Assembly (NCBI GenBank): GCA_035315125.1
Contig: DATFYI010000247.1
Span: 1-8,719 of the forward strand
Reading direction: 5' to 3'
DNA length: 8,719 bases
DNA from: DATFYI01 sp035315125
GTDB lineage: Bacteria; Chloroflexota; Anaerolineae; Anaerolineales; Anaerolineaceae
Shown in pieces: positions 1-6,028 of this stretch. The position numbers and the translations under genes are program-made. The notes under the pieces are model-generated. The model was not told where the DNA came from. It saw nothing but the letters and a program-made list of their open reading frames with translations, and did not search any database. Every line of letters begins with the position of its first letter. Within the stretch, counting starts at the first letter, position 1.

Positions 1-28
1 CTAACACGGTAAGAAGAAATTTGTCACT

Positions 29-464
29 TTAGCCTTTCACTGGCAGGGTAAACGAAAACTTCGAGCCACCTCCGGGCTGGTTGGCAAACCCAATTTTGCC
101 GCCATGCGCTCGAAGTAAGACAGCCCGCACCCGGCTAACCAGCTCCTGAGGGCTGAAGGGCTTTACCAGGTTATCGTCAGCCCCATCTCCAGGTCAGCAA
201 TCCTATCAGCCTCTTCCCGACGCGCGGTTAGCCTGGTGATCGGCATCTCACCCCTGGAGCGAAGCCAATGAGTGATCTCGAAGCCATCGATCTCGGGCAG
301 CGTCAGGTCTAGAACGACCAGATGGGAGAATTACCATCGAAATACTGGATGGCTGTCGCGCCGTCTGAAACCGCCGAGACCAGGTAGCCAGCACGCTTTA
401 AATACTGGCTAACGATTTCTTGAATATTGGCTTCATCTTCAACCACCAGGATTGTTTCCGCCAT
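29..464 (-). pseudogene. Decayed chimera: OmpR-type receiver domain joined to a histidine kinase C-terminal tail
   Basis: Read leftward from the ATG at 464 (GAGGA ribosome binding site at 471-475), the frame opens with MAETILVVEDEANIQEIV, the start of a response-regulator receiver with its acidic pair (D10, E11). It reaches TAG soon after NSP because one base is missing near 323/324. In the next frame come LVVLDLTLPEIDGFE, with the phospho-acceptor Asp near position 53, and LTARREEADRIA. A second single-base loss in the C run at 181-184 breaks the frame again. The third frame gives DDNLVKPFSPQELV (conserved Lys), RVRAVLLRA, and then directly HGGKIGFANQPGGGSKFSFT, which is the end of a histidine kinase ATPase domain, stopping at TAA 29-31. 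The winged-helix output domain and almost the whole kinase are absent. I infer an adjacent regulator-kinase pair fused by an internal deletion, followed by frameshift decay. Sequencing error could explain the frameshifts but not the fusion. Confidence 0.85.
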
Positions 465-512
465 TTTGATTCCTCGTTAACCCTTAGAAAGAAATTTACA
501 AGACTAAATCCG

Positions 513-541
513 CCTTAATAAATTATACGACCTTAATAAAT
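513..541. repeat. 11-bp direct repeat flanking a TATAAT box upstream of the response-regulator remnant
   Basis: CCTTAATAAAT occurs at 513-523 and again at 531-541, 18 bp start to start. On the minus strand a perfect TATAAT (527 to 522) lies between and partly inside the copies, about 58 bp upstream of the remnant's ATG. OmpR-family regulators often bind direct repeats at their own promoters, so this could be an autoregulatory site left from the intact gene. No good -35 box exists at normal spacing (the best, TTGACC at 547-542, is only 14 bp away). The regulatory role is inference; the repeat itself is plain. Confidence 0.4.
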
Positions 542-559
542 GGTCAAAATACCGAAAAT

Positions 560-588
560 GTTACTGGCAGTGTTCAACTGCCAGTAAC
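560..588 (-). terminator. Hairpin terminator after the beta-propeller gene
   Basis: A perfect 11-bp stem (GTTACTGGCAG at 560-570 and CTGCCAGTAAC at 578-588) with a 7-nt loop begins 34 bases past the stop of the beta-propeller gene. Read on the minus strand, the stem is followed by the T-rich run ATTTTCGGTATTTT, as expected of an intrinsic terminator. It separates the beta-propeller transcript from the regulator remnant. Confidence 0.8.
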
Positions 589-621
589 CTGTCGAGCCGC
601 GTTGATTCTAAGCAAGGTCAA

Positions 622-1746
622 TTACCAGGCCGCCAGACCTGTGGCGGCTGAGGGGGAGCTGTAGCTGGCGACGAAGGTCAGACTCCCATCGGCATGCACC
701 TGGAAGGCATTGATGGTGTTATTGCCGGAGGCCAGGACATACAGGAAGTGGCCATAGCTGCCAAAGGCCATGTCGACCGGGTGGCTGCCGGTGCCGGTAA
801 CGCCGTTGATCCCGCCAGGTGTAAGCAGGGTCAATTTTCCGCTGTCACTCACCCGGTAAGCCGAGATATTACCACTGCCGGCATTGGCGGCGTAGGCATA
901 ATTGCCATCGTCATTGACGACCAGCCAGCAAGCGGCTGCCTGAGTATCGGCGATCGACCCGCTAATCACTTTCAGCCCATTGTCACTAACACGGTAAGAG
1001 GAAGCCGAGCTGATGGCAGCCTCAGAAATCACCAGATGGTTATCATTGCTGAAACCAAACCCGTAGGGAGTAGGACCAAAAGAGGCATTTACCACAGGTG
1101 CAGAAGCTCGTCCATTCTCGACGTTATAGGTATCGATCATATTGGAGCCTTTTTCAGAGACAACCAGATGTTCGCCATCGGGGGTAAAACCGATTTGTTC
1201 AGGGGAAGGGGCTGCGCCTACGCCGTTATTGCTCAATTTGCGGATTGAGCCCGCGATGAAGGACAGGTTCCCATTTCTGTCTATCCAGAAGCCAGCAATA
1301 TTTCCGCCGTTACCAGCATCTAATACATAAAGGGTCGCGCCATGGACGGTAAGGCTGATCGGATTGGTCCCCATGCAAGCGGTTCTATCGACCCGGGTTA
1401 GAGACCCGCCATGGACAGAAAAGGCTGAAATGTCGTTACTGCCCGCATTGACCACGAACAACCAGCGACCATCCATGCTCAAGACGACCGCACTTTGCGA
1501 ACCAAGGCTGGCTCCGGTGCCAAGTCCGCCAGTGGAGAAGGCGCTTCCAGGGGTCAGGCTTCCATCGAATGCCCGCTTATAAACCATAACCGCATTTCCG
1601 GCAGCGGCGTTGGTTTCGGTATAGACATAGCCTGTGCCGCTCGAAGCAGCAACCGTACCAACTGTGCCAGCCAGAAAGGGGAAAATGAATAACGCTGCAA
1701 TCAGCAAACGTAGGGAGTTATTTTTGAGCGAAAAACGGGATAACAT
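622..1746 (-). CDS. Secreted seven-bladed beta-propeller protein, lactonase/YVTN-repeat type
   Basis: This 374-residue protein has an N-terminal signal peptide: basic residues near 4-13, a hydrophobic core at about 14-30, and a likely cleavage near AASS at 33-36. The mature part consists of seven repeats of about 45-50 residues. Each pairs a strand like LFVVNAGSN or LYVLASGNN with a short strand like SAFSV, then a turn like GSLT; copies lie near 40-63, 97-117, 139-163, 194-213, 238-260, 284-308 and 335-359. Such repeats are typical of the lactonase beta-propeller family (6-phosphogluconolactonase type) and of YVTN surface proteins. Export argues against the cytoplasmic pentose phosphate role and suggests an extracytoplasmic lactonase, binding or surface protein; the substrate cannot be read from sequence. 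The ATG at 1746 is set by AGGAGG at 1752-1757 with good spacing. The gene looks monocistronic, with a phased-repeat operator upstream and a hairpin downstream. Confidence 0.85.
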   Translation of the reverse strand: MLSRFSLKNNSLRLLIAALFIFPFLAGTVGTVAASSGTGYVYTETNAAAGNAVMVYKRAFDGSLTPGSAFSTGGLGTGASLGSQSAVVLSMDGRWLFVVNAGSNDISAFSVHGGSLTRVDRTACMGTNPISLTVHGATLYVLDAGNGGNIAGFWIDRNGNLSFIAGSIRKLSNNGVGAAPSPEQIGFTPDGEHLVVSEKGSNMIDTYNVENGRASAPVVNASFGPTPYGFGFSNDNHLVISEAAISSASSYRVSDNGLKVISGSIADTQAAACWLVVNDDGNYAYAANAGSGNISAYRVSDSGKLTLLTPGGINGVTGTGSHPVDMAFGSYGHFLYVLASGNNTINAFQVHADGSLTFVASYSSPSAATGLAAW

Positions 1747-1751
1747 ATATT

Positions 1752-1757
1752 TCCTCC
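1752..1757 (-). promoter_or_regulatory. Strong Shine-Dalgarno site of the beta-propeller gene
   Basis: The minus strand reads AGGAGG followed by seven bases and the ATG at 1746-1744. This near-perfect site fixes the start codon and hence the signal peptide. Confidence 0.85.
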
Positions 1758-1814
1758 TGATTTGATTCTATTTAGCCTATAAAAAATTATTATCCTCACA
1801 GGCTCGACATTTTC

Positions 1815-1869
1815 ATCTTAGCAGGAAGAAGTTACGTTATTATTACAAGGTGATTACAAAATTCTTACC
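1815..1869 (-). promoter_or_regulatory. Pho-box-like array: four TTAC repeats at 11-bp period plus a -10 box
   Basis: On the plus strand TTACG, TTACA, TTACA and TTACC begin at 1832, 1843, 1854 and 1865, exactly 11 bp apart; the two central copies match over ATTACAA (1842-1848 and 1853-1859). Phased repeats about one helical turn apart are the hallmark of OmpR/PhoB/PhoP-class binding sites, and Bacillus PhoP repeats are TT-A/C/T-ACA at 11-bp spacing. On the minus strand a TAAGAT -10 box (1820 to 1815) follows the array by 11 bp, so the array would cover the -35 region of a promoter for the beta-propeller gene, giving a leader of about 60 nt. Regulation by phosphate or another OmpR-family signal is inference. 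Confidence 0.5.
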
Positions 1870-1880
1870 ATGTCAACGAT

Positions 1881-2276
1881 TCATATTTCCAGACTTTTTC
1901 CGTTTGCTTGGAAAGTCACCTTAAACTGTGTATGTCCAATCAAGGCTTGTTTGGTAAAGGACATCTGGTGCGCCTGACGAATTAAGGTTGTAAACACCTC
2001 ATGTTTCTCATCCGATTCGATTTCAACTTCAGCCTCAAAACCATCGCAATATCCTGAAGCGATACCTGCCAGAACAAATCCCTGTCCATGCATCCCATAC
2101 CAGACACTGACCGAGAATTGGAACGGTTCTGGTTGGAGCAATTCTCCAGCCCAAGCCCGGGCGCTTATAATGGCAATGATTTGGAGGCAGTGGCTGCCAT
2201 AACCTCCAACGTTGTCTGGGCGATAAAGTTGGAAAACACGCCACGAAGATGTGTAAAGGGTGAATAGGGGATGATT
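1881..2276 (-). pseudogene. OsmC-like protein fragment lacking a start codon
   Basis: The minus frame ending at TGA 1881 stays open for about 131 codons back to the TAG (2279-2277) that ends the upstream MDR reductase, and it is in the same frame as that reductase. It contains no ATG or GTG in frame; the only near-start, TTG at 2141, has no ribosome binding site and sits mid-domain. Residues such as RPDNVGGYGSHCLQIIAI precede it and read as protein. The tail (FEAEVEIESDE, then LIRQAHQMSFTKQAL, then a final strand ending NGKSLEI) resembles the second half of OsmC/Ohr-like peroxide-stress proteins, where the AH..C helix carries the second redox cysteine. Here that position appears to be Ser (HQMSF). 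The probable reading is a 5'-truncated, inactive relic. The family call is pattern-based and tentative. Confidence 0.5.
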
Positions 2277-3260
2277 CTATGCCACAGTGATGACGATATT
2301 GCCCATTTTTTGTCCGGTTTCGACGTATTCGTGAGCTGTGGGAACCTGTTCCAACGGATAGCGTCGATCGATGACCGATCTTATTTTTCCCTCCTCAATC
2401 AGCTCTTTGAGGTAAACTAAATCTTCAGTCTTTTGCATGGCTGCCCCGGTAATTACTTTTTTACTGGTGCTCAGCGAAGTCCATCGTCCCCGAACGATCT
2501 GGGCCAGCCCTGCGTTTCCCAAAAGATAACGACCGTTTTGCTTCAGGCATCTGATACTGCCCGAAAACGAACTTTTGCCCATCACATCAAAAATAACATC
2601 GTAGCTCGCAGCGCTCTTGGTGAAATCTTCACGAGTGTAATCAATGACATGGTCTGCACCAAGCGAGCGCAGCATGTCCAATTTCCCGGTGCTATCCAGG
2701 CCGGTCACTTCCGCCCCAAAGTAGCGGGCAAGCTGTACCGCAAAAGTACCGATACTTCCACCTGCGCCGATAATCAAAACCTTTTGACCGCTTTGGATAA
2801 CTGCTTTTCTCAGAAAATGCAAAGCTTCAAGTCCAGCGGTAGGGACGGCGGCGGCTTCCTCATAGGTTATATTGGCCGGTTTGCTTGCCAGTACCCCCAT
2901 CCTGGGTTCTTCAGGAAGACACTTGTACTCGGCATAAGCGCCAAAACCAAAACCGGTGGTTGCAAAAACCGGATCGCCCTTCTTAAACAGCTTTACCTGT
3001 TTGCCGACTGATTCAATTTCCCCGGCCAGCTCCTGCCCCAGGATCGTTATTTTCTTCGGTTTTCTGAGGCCATTATAGATTCGTATGGCGAATTGAAACA
3101 AGAGAGGGAATTTTAATCCTCGCATCTCGCAGTCCCCTGCTGTTACGGTTGTTGCAGCTATTCTTATCAATACTTCATCGTCTTTGGGAACAGGTTTTTC
3201 TACCTCTTGCAGCTGAAGCACATCCGGCGGTCCGTATTTTGTCCACACCATTGCTTTCAT
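2277..3260 (-). CDS. Zinc-free NAD(P)-dependent MDR oxidoreductase, quinone oxidoreductase-like
   Basis: This 327-residue protein has the usual length of the quinone oxidoreductase branch of the medium-chain dehydrogenase/reductase superfamily. It starts with the GroES-like domain (MKAMVWTKYGPPDVLQLQEV, then VLIRIAATTVTAGD near 30-43 and GQELAGEIESVG at 75-86). The Rossmann domain follows, with the dinucleotide-binding turn IIGAGGSIGTFAVQLA at 163-178 and GADHVIDYTREDF at 201-213. The catalytic zinc Cys/His set and the four-cysteine structural zinc loop of alcohol dehydrogenases are absent. Members reduce enones, quinones or aldehydes with NADPH in the cytoplasm; the substrate here is unknown. 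The ATG at 3260 is supported by a GGAGG-type site (minus strand GGAGGGAGGAAAATTC before ATG). A small palindrome with a -10-like core lies just upstream. The TAG stop is followed without a gap by the in-phase OsmC-like fragment. Confidence 0.88.
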   Translation of the reverse strand: MKAMVWTKYGPPDVLQLQEVEKPVPKDDEVLIRIAATTVTAGDCEMRGLKFPLLFQFAIRIYNGLRKPKKITILGQELAGEIESVGKQVKLFKKGDPVFATTGFGFGAYAEYKCLPEEPRMGVLASKPANITYEEAAAVPTAGLEALHFLRKAVIQSGQKVLIIGAGGSIGTFAVQLARYFGAEVTGLDSTGKLDMLRSLGADHVIDYTREDFTKSAASYDVIFDVMGKSSFSGSIRCLKQNGRYLLGNAGLAQIVRGRWTSLSTSKKVITGAAMQKTEDLVYLKELIEEGKIRSVIDRRYPLEQVPTAHEYVETGQKMGNIVITVA

Positions 3261-3288
3261 GAATTTTCCTCCCTCCGCTCTGCTTTAG

Positions 3289-3301
3289 GTGGTTATACCA
3301 C
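3289..3301 (-). promoter_or_regulatory. Small palindrome overlapping a possible -10 box upstream of the MDR gene
   Basis: GTGGT-TAT-ACCAC is a perfect 5-bp inverted repeat with a 3-bp centre, 29-41 bp upstream of the MDR start. On the minus strand its core reads TATAAC, a plausible -10 box, so a repressor here would block the promoter. No clear -35 box is visible 17 bp away. Its function is inference. Confidence 0.35.
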
Positions 3302-3365
3302 AGCCACCCCCCCGGACGCCATCCAGCCACTGGTCCTTCTCGGCCAGGTCTTATAGCCTCCATCG

Positions 3366-3402
3366 CCCGGAACAGGTCATTGCCTGGATGACCTGTTCCG
3401 GG
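3366..3402. terminator. Long perfect hairpin between the SnoaL-like and MDR genes
   Basis: A perfect 15-bp stem (CCCGGAACAGGTCAT at 3366-3380 and its complement at 3388-3402) encloses a 7-nt loop, 41 bases past the SnoaL-like stop codon. As a terminator for that leftward gene it lacks a U tract, since the minus strand continues CGATGGAGG. The T-rich side (TTCTATTCTTT) lies to the right, which would suit rightward transcription. It may be a factor-dependent end, a transcript-stabilising 3' structure or a bidirectional insulator. Confidence 0.55.
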
Positions 3403-3442
3403 TTCTATTCTTTATAAAGTAGGATCAAATAGAGGAGAAAAA

Positions 3443-3862
3443 TTACGGCCTGGGCATCGGAGCAGCTCCCAGCTGCTGGAGCAGTCCCATGGCATCAAAA
3501 TTAACCCAATTGTCGGTGGCCTTCCCATCGACCACTCGAAAAATGCCGCTGGCGGTCACATGGATCTTTTTTCCGGTAGGGGCAATCCCCATGAAGGCTC
3601 CGGTATGTGTACCGTCTATCGAGAAACGCATCGCCACACGATCCCCTTCGGCGAGGCTGTCTTCGACCGTGACCTTGCGGTTCGAGAAAGCGCTCCACAA
3701 GTTAATCAGCTGCTTTGCACCTTCGAGCCCTTCCATGGGGGGTAAGGAAGGGTCATGATTTACCCAATTGGCTGCGAAGTATTTACCGACATTTTCGGTA
3801 TCGCCTTTTTCAAACGCGGTTAACAGGTTGCGTAATACAGATTTATTTGATTCGGTTGTCAT
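3443..3862 (-). CDS. SnoaL-like ester cyclase / NTF2-fold protein
   Basis: This 139-residue protein is a complete single NTF2-like domain of the SnoaL ester-cyclase type. The pattern is clear: an N-terminal helix (NKSVLRNLLTAFEKGD), the pocket motif WVNHDP at 33-38, the core strand RVAMRFSIDGTHTGAFMGI at about 75-93 with the family signature GTHTG, then PTGKKIHVTASGIFRV and a closing NWVNFDAMGLLQQLG. Aromatic polyketide cyclases of this family use an Asp/His pair for intramolecular aldol closure. In environmental genomes most relatives are stand-alone proteins of unknown substrate, and no polyketide genes are nearby, so a cyclase role is not supported here. The ATG at 3862 has GGAG at 3868-3871 with five intervening A residues. 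The gene is divergent from the membrane protein gene across a 40-bp dyad that probably contains both promoters. Confidence 0.88.
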   Translation of the reverse strand: MTTESNKSVLRNLLTAFEKGDTENVGKYFAANWVNHDPSLPPMEGLEGAKQLINLWSAFSNRKVTVEDSLAEGDRVAMRFSIDGTHTGAFMGIAPTGKKIHVTASGIFRVVDGKATDNWVNFDAMGLLQQLGAAPMPRP

Positions 3863-3886
3863 TTTTTCTCCACTGATCTTTTGAAT

Positions 3887-3926
3887 ATGTAATAGGATAT
3901 ATTATACCGATTATATCATATTACAT
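3887..3926. promoter_or_regulatory. 40-bp AT-rich dyad operator between divergent genes
   Basis: ATGTAATAGGATAT at 3887-3900 and ATATCATATTACAT at 3913-3926 are inverted copies matching at 13 of 14 positions around a 12-bp centre. The dyad carries -10-like hexamers: on the minus strand TATAAT at 3906-3901 (preceded by GG) and at 3915-3910, and on the plus strand TATACC at 3903-3908 with TTGAAT at 3881-3886 as a possible -35 at 16-bp spacing. Its right end lies 86 bp before the ATG at 4013 and its left end 25 bp before the SnoaL-like start. This suits one dimeric regulator controlling both divergent genes; no regulator gene for it is in the window. Confidence 0.55.
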
Positions 3927-4012
3927 CATTGTCTTTTTTCCTTTTTTTGAACCGGTTAAACTCAGCTGTGATATATTTGGGTGATCATCCAACTTCTGGG
4001 ATAGGGAATTCA

Positions 4013-5893
4013 ATGCAATTTGTTATCATGGCAGTCGGGGTACTGGCCATTTTGCTGGCAGTTTTGGCGCAATGGCTAGGAATTGACAAGAATGCAATTT
4101 GGGGAACCAGTCGTATCCTGCTTCTGATCTCTGGAGTAGCCCTGCTCGGATTTGCAATATTGCTCCATTTTTGGAAAACCGGGTACATATCTGCCGAGAT
4201 GCGCCATCGCATGACAAACGCCGGGCAAAAAATCCGTAACGTGCTTGCCCGATTTATTCAGCGCTTGACTGCCTGGCAACCGCTTGCATGGGTCGTAGCG
4301 ATCCTGGTCATTCTTTTGATCTCGGGCTATGCAATCTGGTATACCACGCTCGGCCGTATTACCGTCTTCTCGCCTGTCACCAATGATTACGTCGATCTTG
4401 GCGAGGCCTTTCTTCATGGTCAGTTATCACTCCTTAAAAAACCTGACCCGCGCCTGGTGGCTTTACCAAGCCCTTATGACAGCAAACAGCGCGACCCTAG
4501 CTTTAATACGGACTTAAGTTACTATAAAGGAAAATTCTATCTTTATTGGGGCCCAGTTCCGGGTCTTATCTATGCTTTAACAGAATGGATAGCTCCATCC
4601 CGGCCTCCCGATCAACTGGTGGCGCTGCTATCCTATTCTGGCTTAGCGCTTATATTGCTGGGTTTGCTCTATCAGGTTCGAAAGCGCTATTATCCGAACG
4701 CTCCCGGCATATCGATCCCTTTCTTTATGGCGGCAACCCTGGTCAATGTCCCCTATCTTTTTATCCTTGGCCGGACGCAAGACTATGAGACATCAATCAT
4801 CGCCGGGCAGTTATTTCTAAACCTGGGAGTGCTGGCCTGCTTTCTCTATCAAACCAAAGCCAAAAAATTCTGGCTGGTACTGGCGGGATTATCCTGGGGG
4901 TTGGCCATCGCTTCCCGTTATAATCTGGCGGTTTCCGTAGCAGTATTTTCAATAGCTGTGCTCTTGAGCAGTTATCAAAAGCAGCAGAATATGAATGCCC
5001 GCATCCAACCAGGAAAAAATAATTTGCTTTATTACCTTAGACGGTTCGATTGGAATGCGATTGCTGCCTTATTCATCCCATTAGCAATCTGCGGGCTTGC
5101 TCTGGCAATCTACAACGATGCCCGTTTTGGTAATCCGCTTGAAACCGGTTTCGCCTACCAGTTAACGCTTTACGGATCGTTGAACCACTATTATTCGATT
5201 GCATACATCCCTTCCAACCTGTTTGTGTACCTGGCCTACCCTCTCAAGACGATTGGAAGTTTCCCCTTTTTCAAATCGGTCCCAATCCAATATCATTTGT
5301 TGCCGAATTGGGCCAGCGTGCCGTCCGGTAAAGAATTCGATCAGGTATTCTTTGGGATATTCCAATCACTGCCGGTCATCTGGCCGTTGGCGCTTCTGGT
5401 TCCGCAAACGGTGTCAGGGCTGGCAAAAGGGCGTGCTGGAAAAACCTTTGAAGATAAGAGCGATCAACCTCAATCAGCACGCCGGTTTATCGCCATGCTT
5501 CTCCTAGCAAGTTTATTGCAATTTATATTCTTATTATGCTATTTTTATAGCGCCATGCGATATATTCCCGATTTTCTTATTCCCTTGCTGCTCGGTATCT
5601 ATCTCCTGATATGGGAATTCGATAAACAAATCAGGCATAATCCGCTTCTCCGTTGGCTCTTTTGGCTGGTTATCATCGGTTTATGCATCGCAACCGTCGC
5701 TATCGGCTTCTTTGCAGGCTTTGATATCCCACCCCAATATATCCGCACAGAGAATCCTCAGCTTTTTAGCTCATTGACTACATTTTGGAACCATCCATAT
5801 AACCAGATGATTATTCTATTAGGAAAACCCGCAGCCCTGGCAGCTACGTTCGTTCGAATATCAGCACGCCTCGTTGGAAAATTTGTCCGCTAA
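4013..5893 (+). CDS. Polytopic membrane protein, putative GT-C-type glycosyltransferase
   Basis: The protein is 626 residues from ATG 4013, chosen because AGGGA at 4003-4007 sits 5 bp upstream. The frame extends back to a TTG at 3929 and a GTG at 3968, but these lack ribosome binding sites. I count about 12-13 hydrophobic segments: two near 2-20 and 33-52, one near 91-112, then a long external loop, and roughly nine more from about 200 to the C terminus. The loop after segment 3 holds NDYVDLGEAFLHGQLSL (acidic residues D125, D128, E131) and DLSYYKGKFYLYWGPVP at about 167-183. An acidic pair in the first large external loop followed by many helices is the architecture of GT-C enzymes (PMT/ArnT-like), which move sugars from polyprenyl-phosphate carriers outside the membrane. 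No cysteine- or lipid-handling motif is evident. The enzyme class is a topology-based inference; a lipid-linked glycan polymerase or transporter is possible. No frameshift is visible. Confidence 0.7.
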   Translation: MQFVIMAVGVLAILLAVLAQWLGIDKNAIWGTSRILLLISGVALLGFAILLHFWKTGYISAEMRHRMTNAGQKIRNVLARFIQRLTAWQPLAWVVAILVILLISGYAIWYTTLGRITVFSPVTNDYVDLGEAFLHGQLSLLKKPDPRLVALPSPYDSKQRDPSFNTDLSYYKGKFYLYWGPVPGLIYALTEWIAPSRPPDQLVALLSYSGLALILLGLLYQVRKRYYPNAPGISIPFFMAATLVNVPYLFILGRTQDYETSIIAGQLFLNLGVLACFLYQTKAKKFWLVLAGLSWGLAIASRYNLAVSVAVFSIAVLLSSYQKQQNMNARIQPGKNNLLYYLRRFDWNAIAALFIPLAICGLALAIYNDARFGNPLETGFAYQLTLYGSLNHYYSIAYIPSNLFVYLAYPLKTIGSFPFFKSVPIQYHLLPNWASVPSGKEFDQVFFGIFQSLPVIWPLALLVPQTVSGLAKGRAGKTFEDKSDQPQSARRFIAMLLLASLLQFIFLLCYFYSAMRYIPDFLIPLLLGIYLLIWEFDKQIRHNPLLRWLFWLVIIGLCIATVAIGFFAGFDIPPQYIRTENPQLFSSLTTFWNHPYNQMIILLGKPAALAATFVRISARLVGKFVR

Positions 5894-6028
5894 CCCAATA
5901 AACACCGCATATTCCTGCCAATCACCAATCCCGTTCAGCACGAGCTTTACTGGCTTTATGAAATGGTTTACGATAAAATTAAGCATGTTTCCAGATAGAA
6001 GACTACAAAAACCGAGCATATTTATTCC

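Noticed and set aside
694..1248. Plus-strand open frame of 184 codons opposite the beta-propeller gene
   Set aside because: It is antisense to a gene with a signal peptide, seven clear repeats and a strong ribosome binding site. Its translation shows no family features.
2139..2141. TTG at 2141 as a genuine start of the OsmC-like gene
   Set aside because: There is no ribosome binding site, and protein-like sequence in the same frame continues upstream for about 45 codons, so this would start inside a domain.
2433..3011. Plus-strand open frame of 192 codons opposite the MDR reductase
   Set aside because: It is a shadow of a well-supported gene with a Rossmann motif, and has no domain or upstream signal of its own.
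3929..4012. TTG at 3929 (or GTG at 3968) as the start of the membrane protein
   Set aside because: Neither has a ribosome binding site, 3929 lies next to the dyad operator, and the extra residues are not an obvious membrane segment. ATG 4013 has AGGGA at good spacing.
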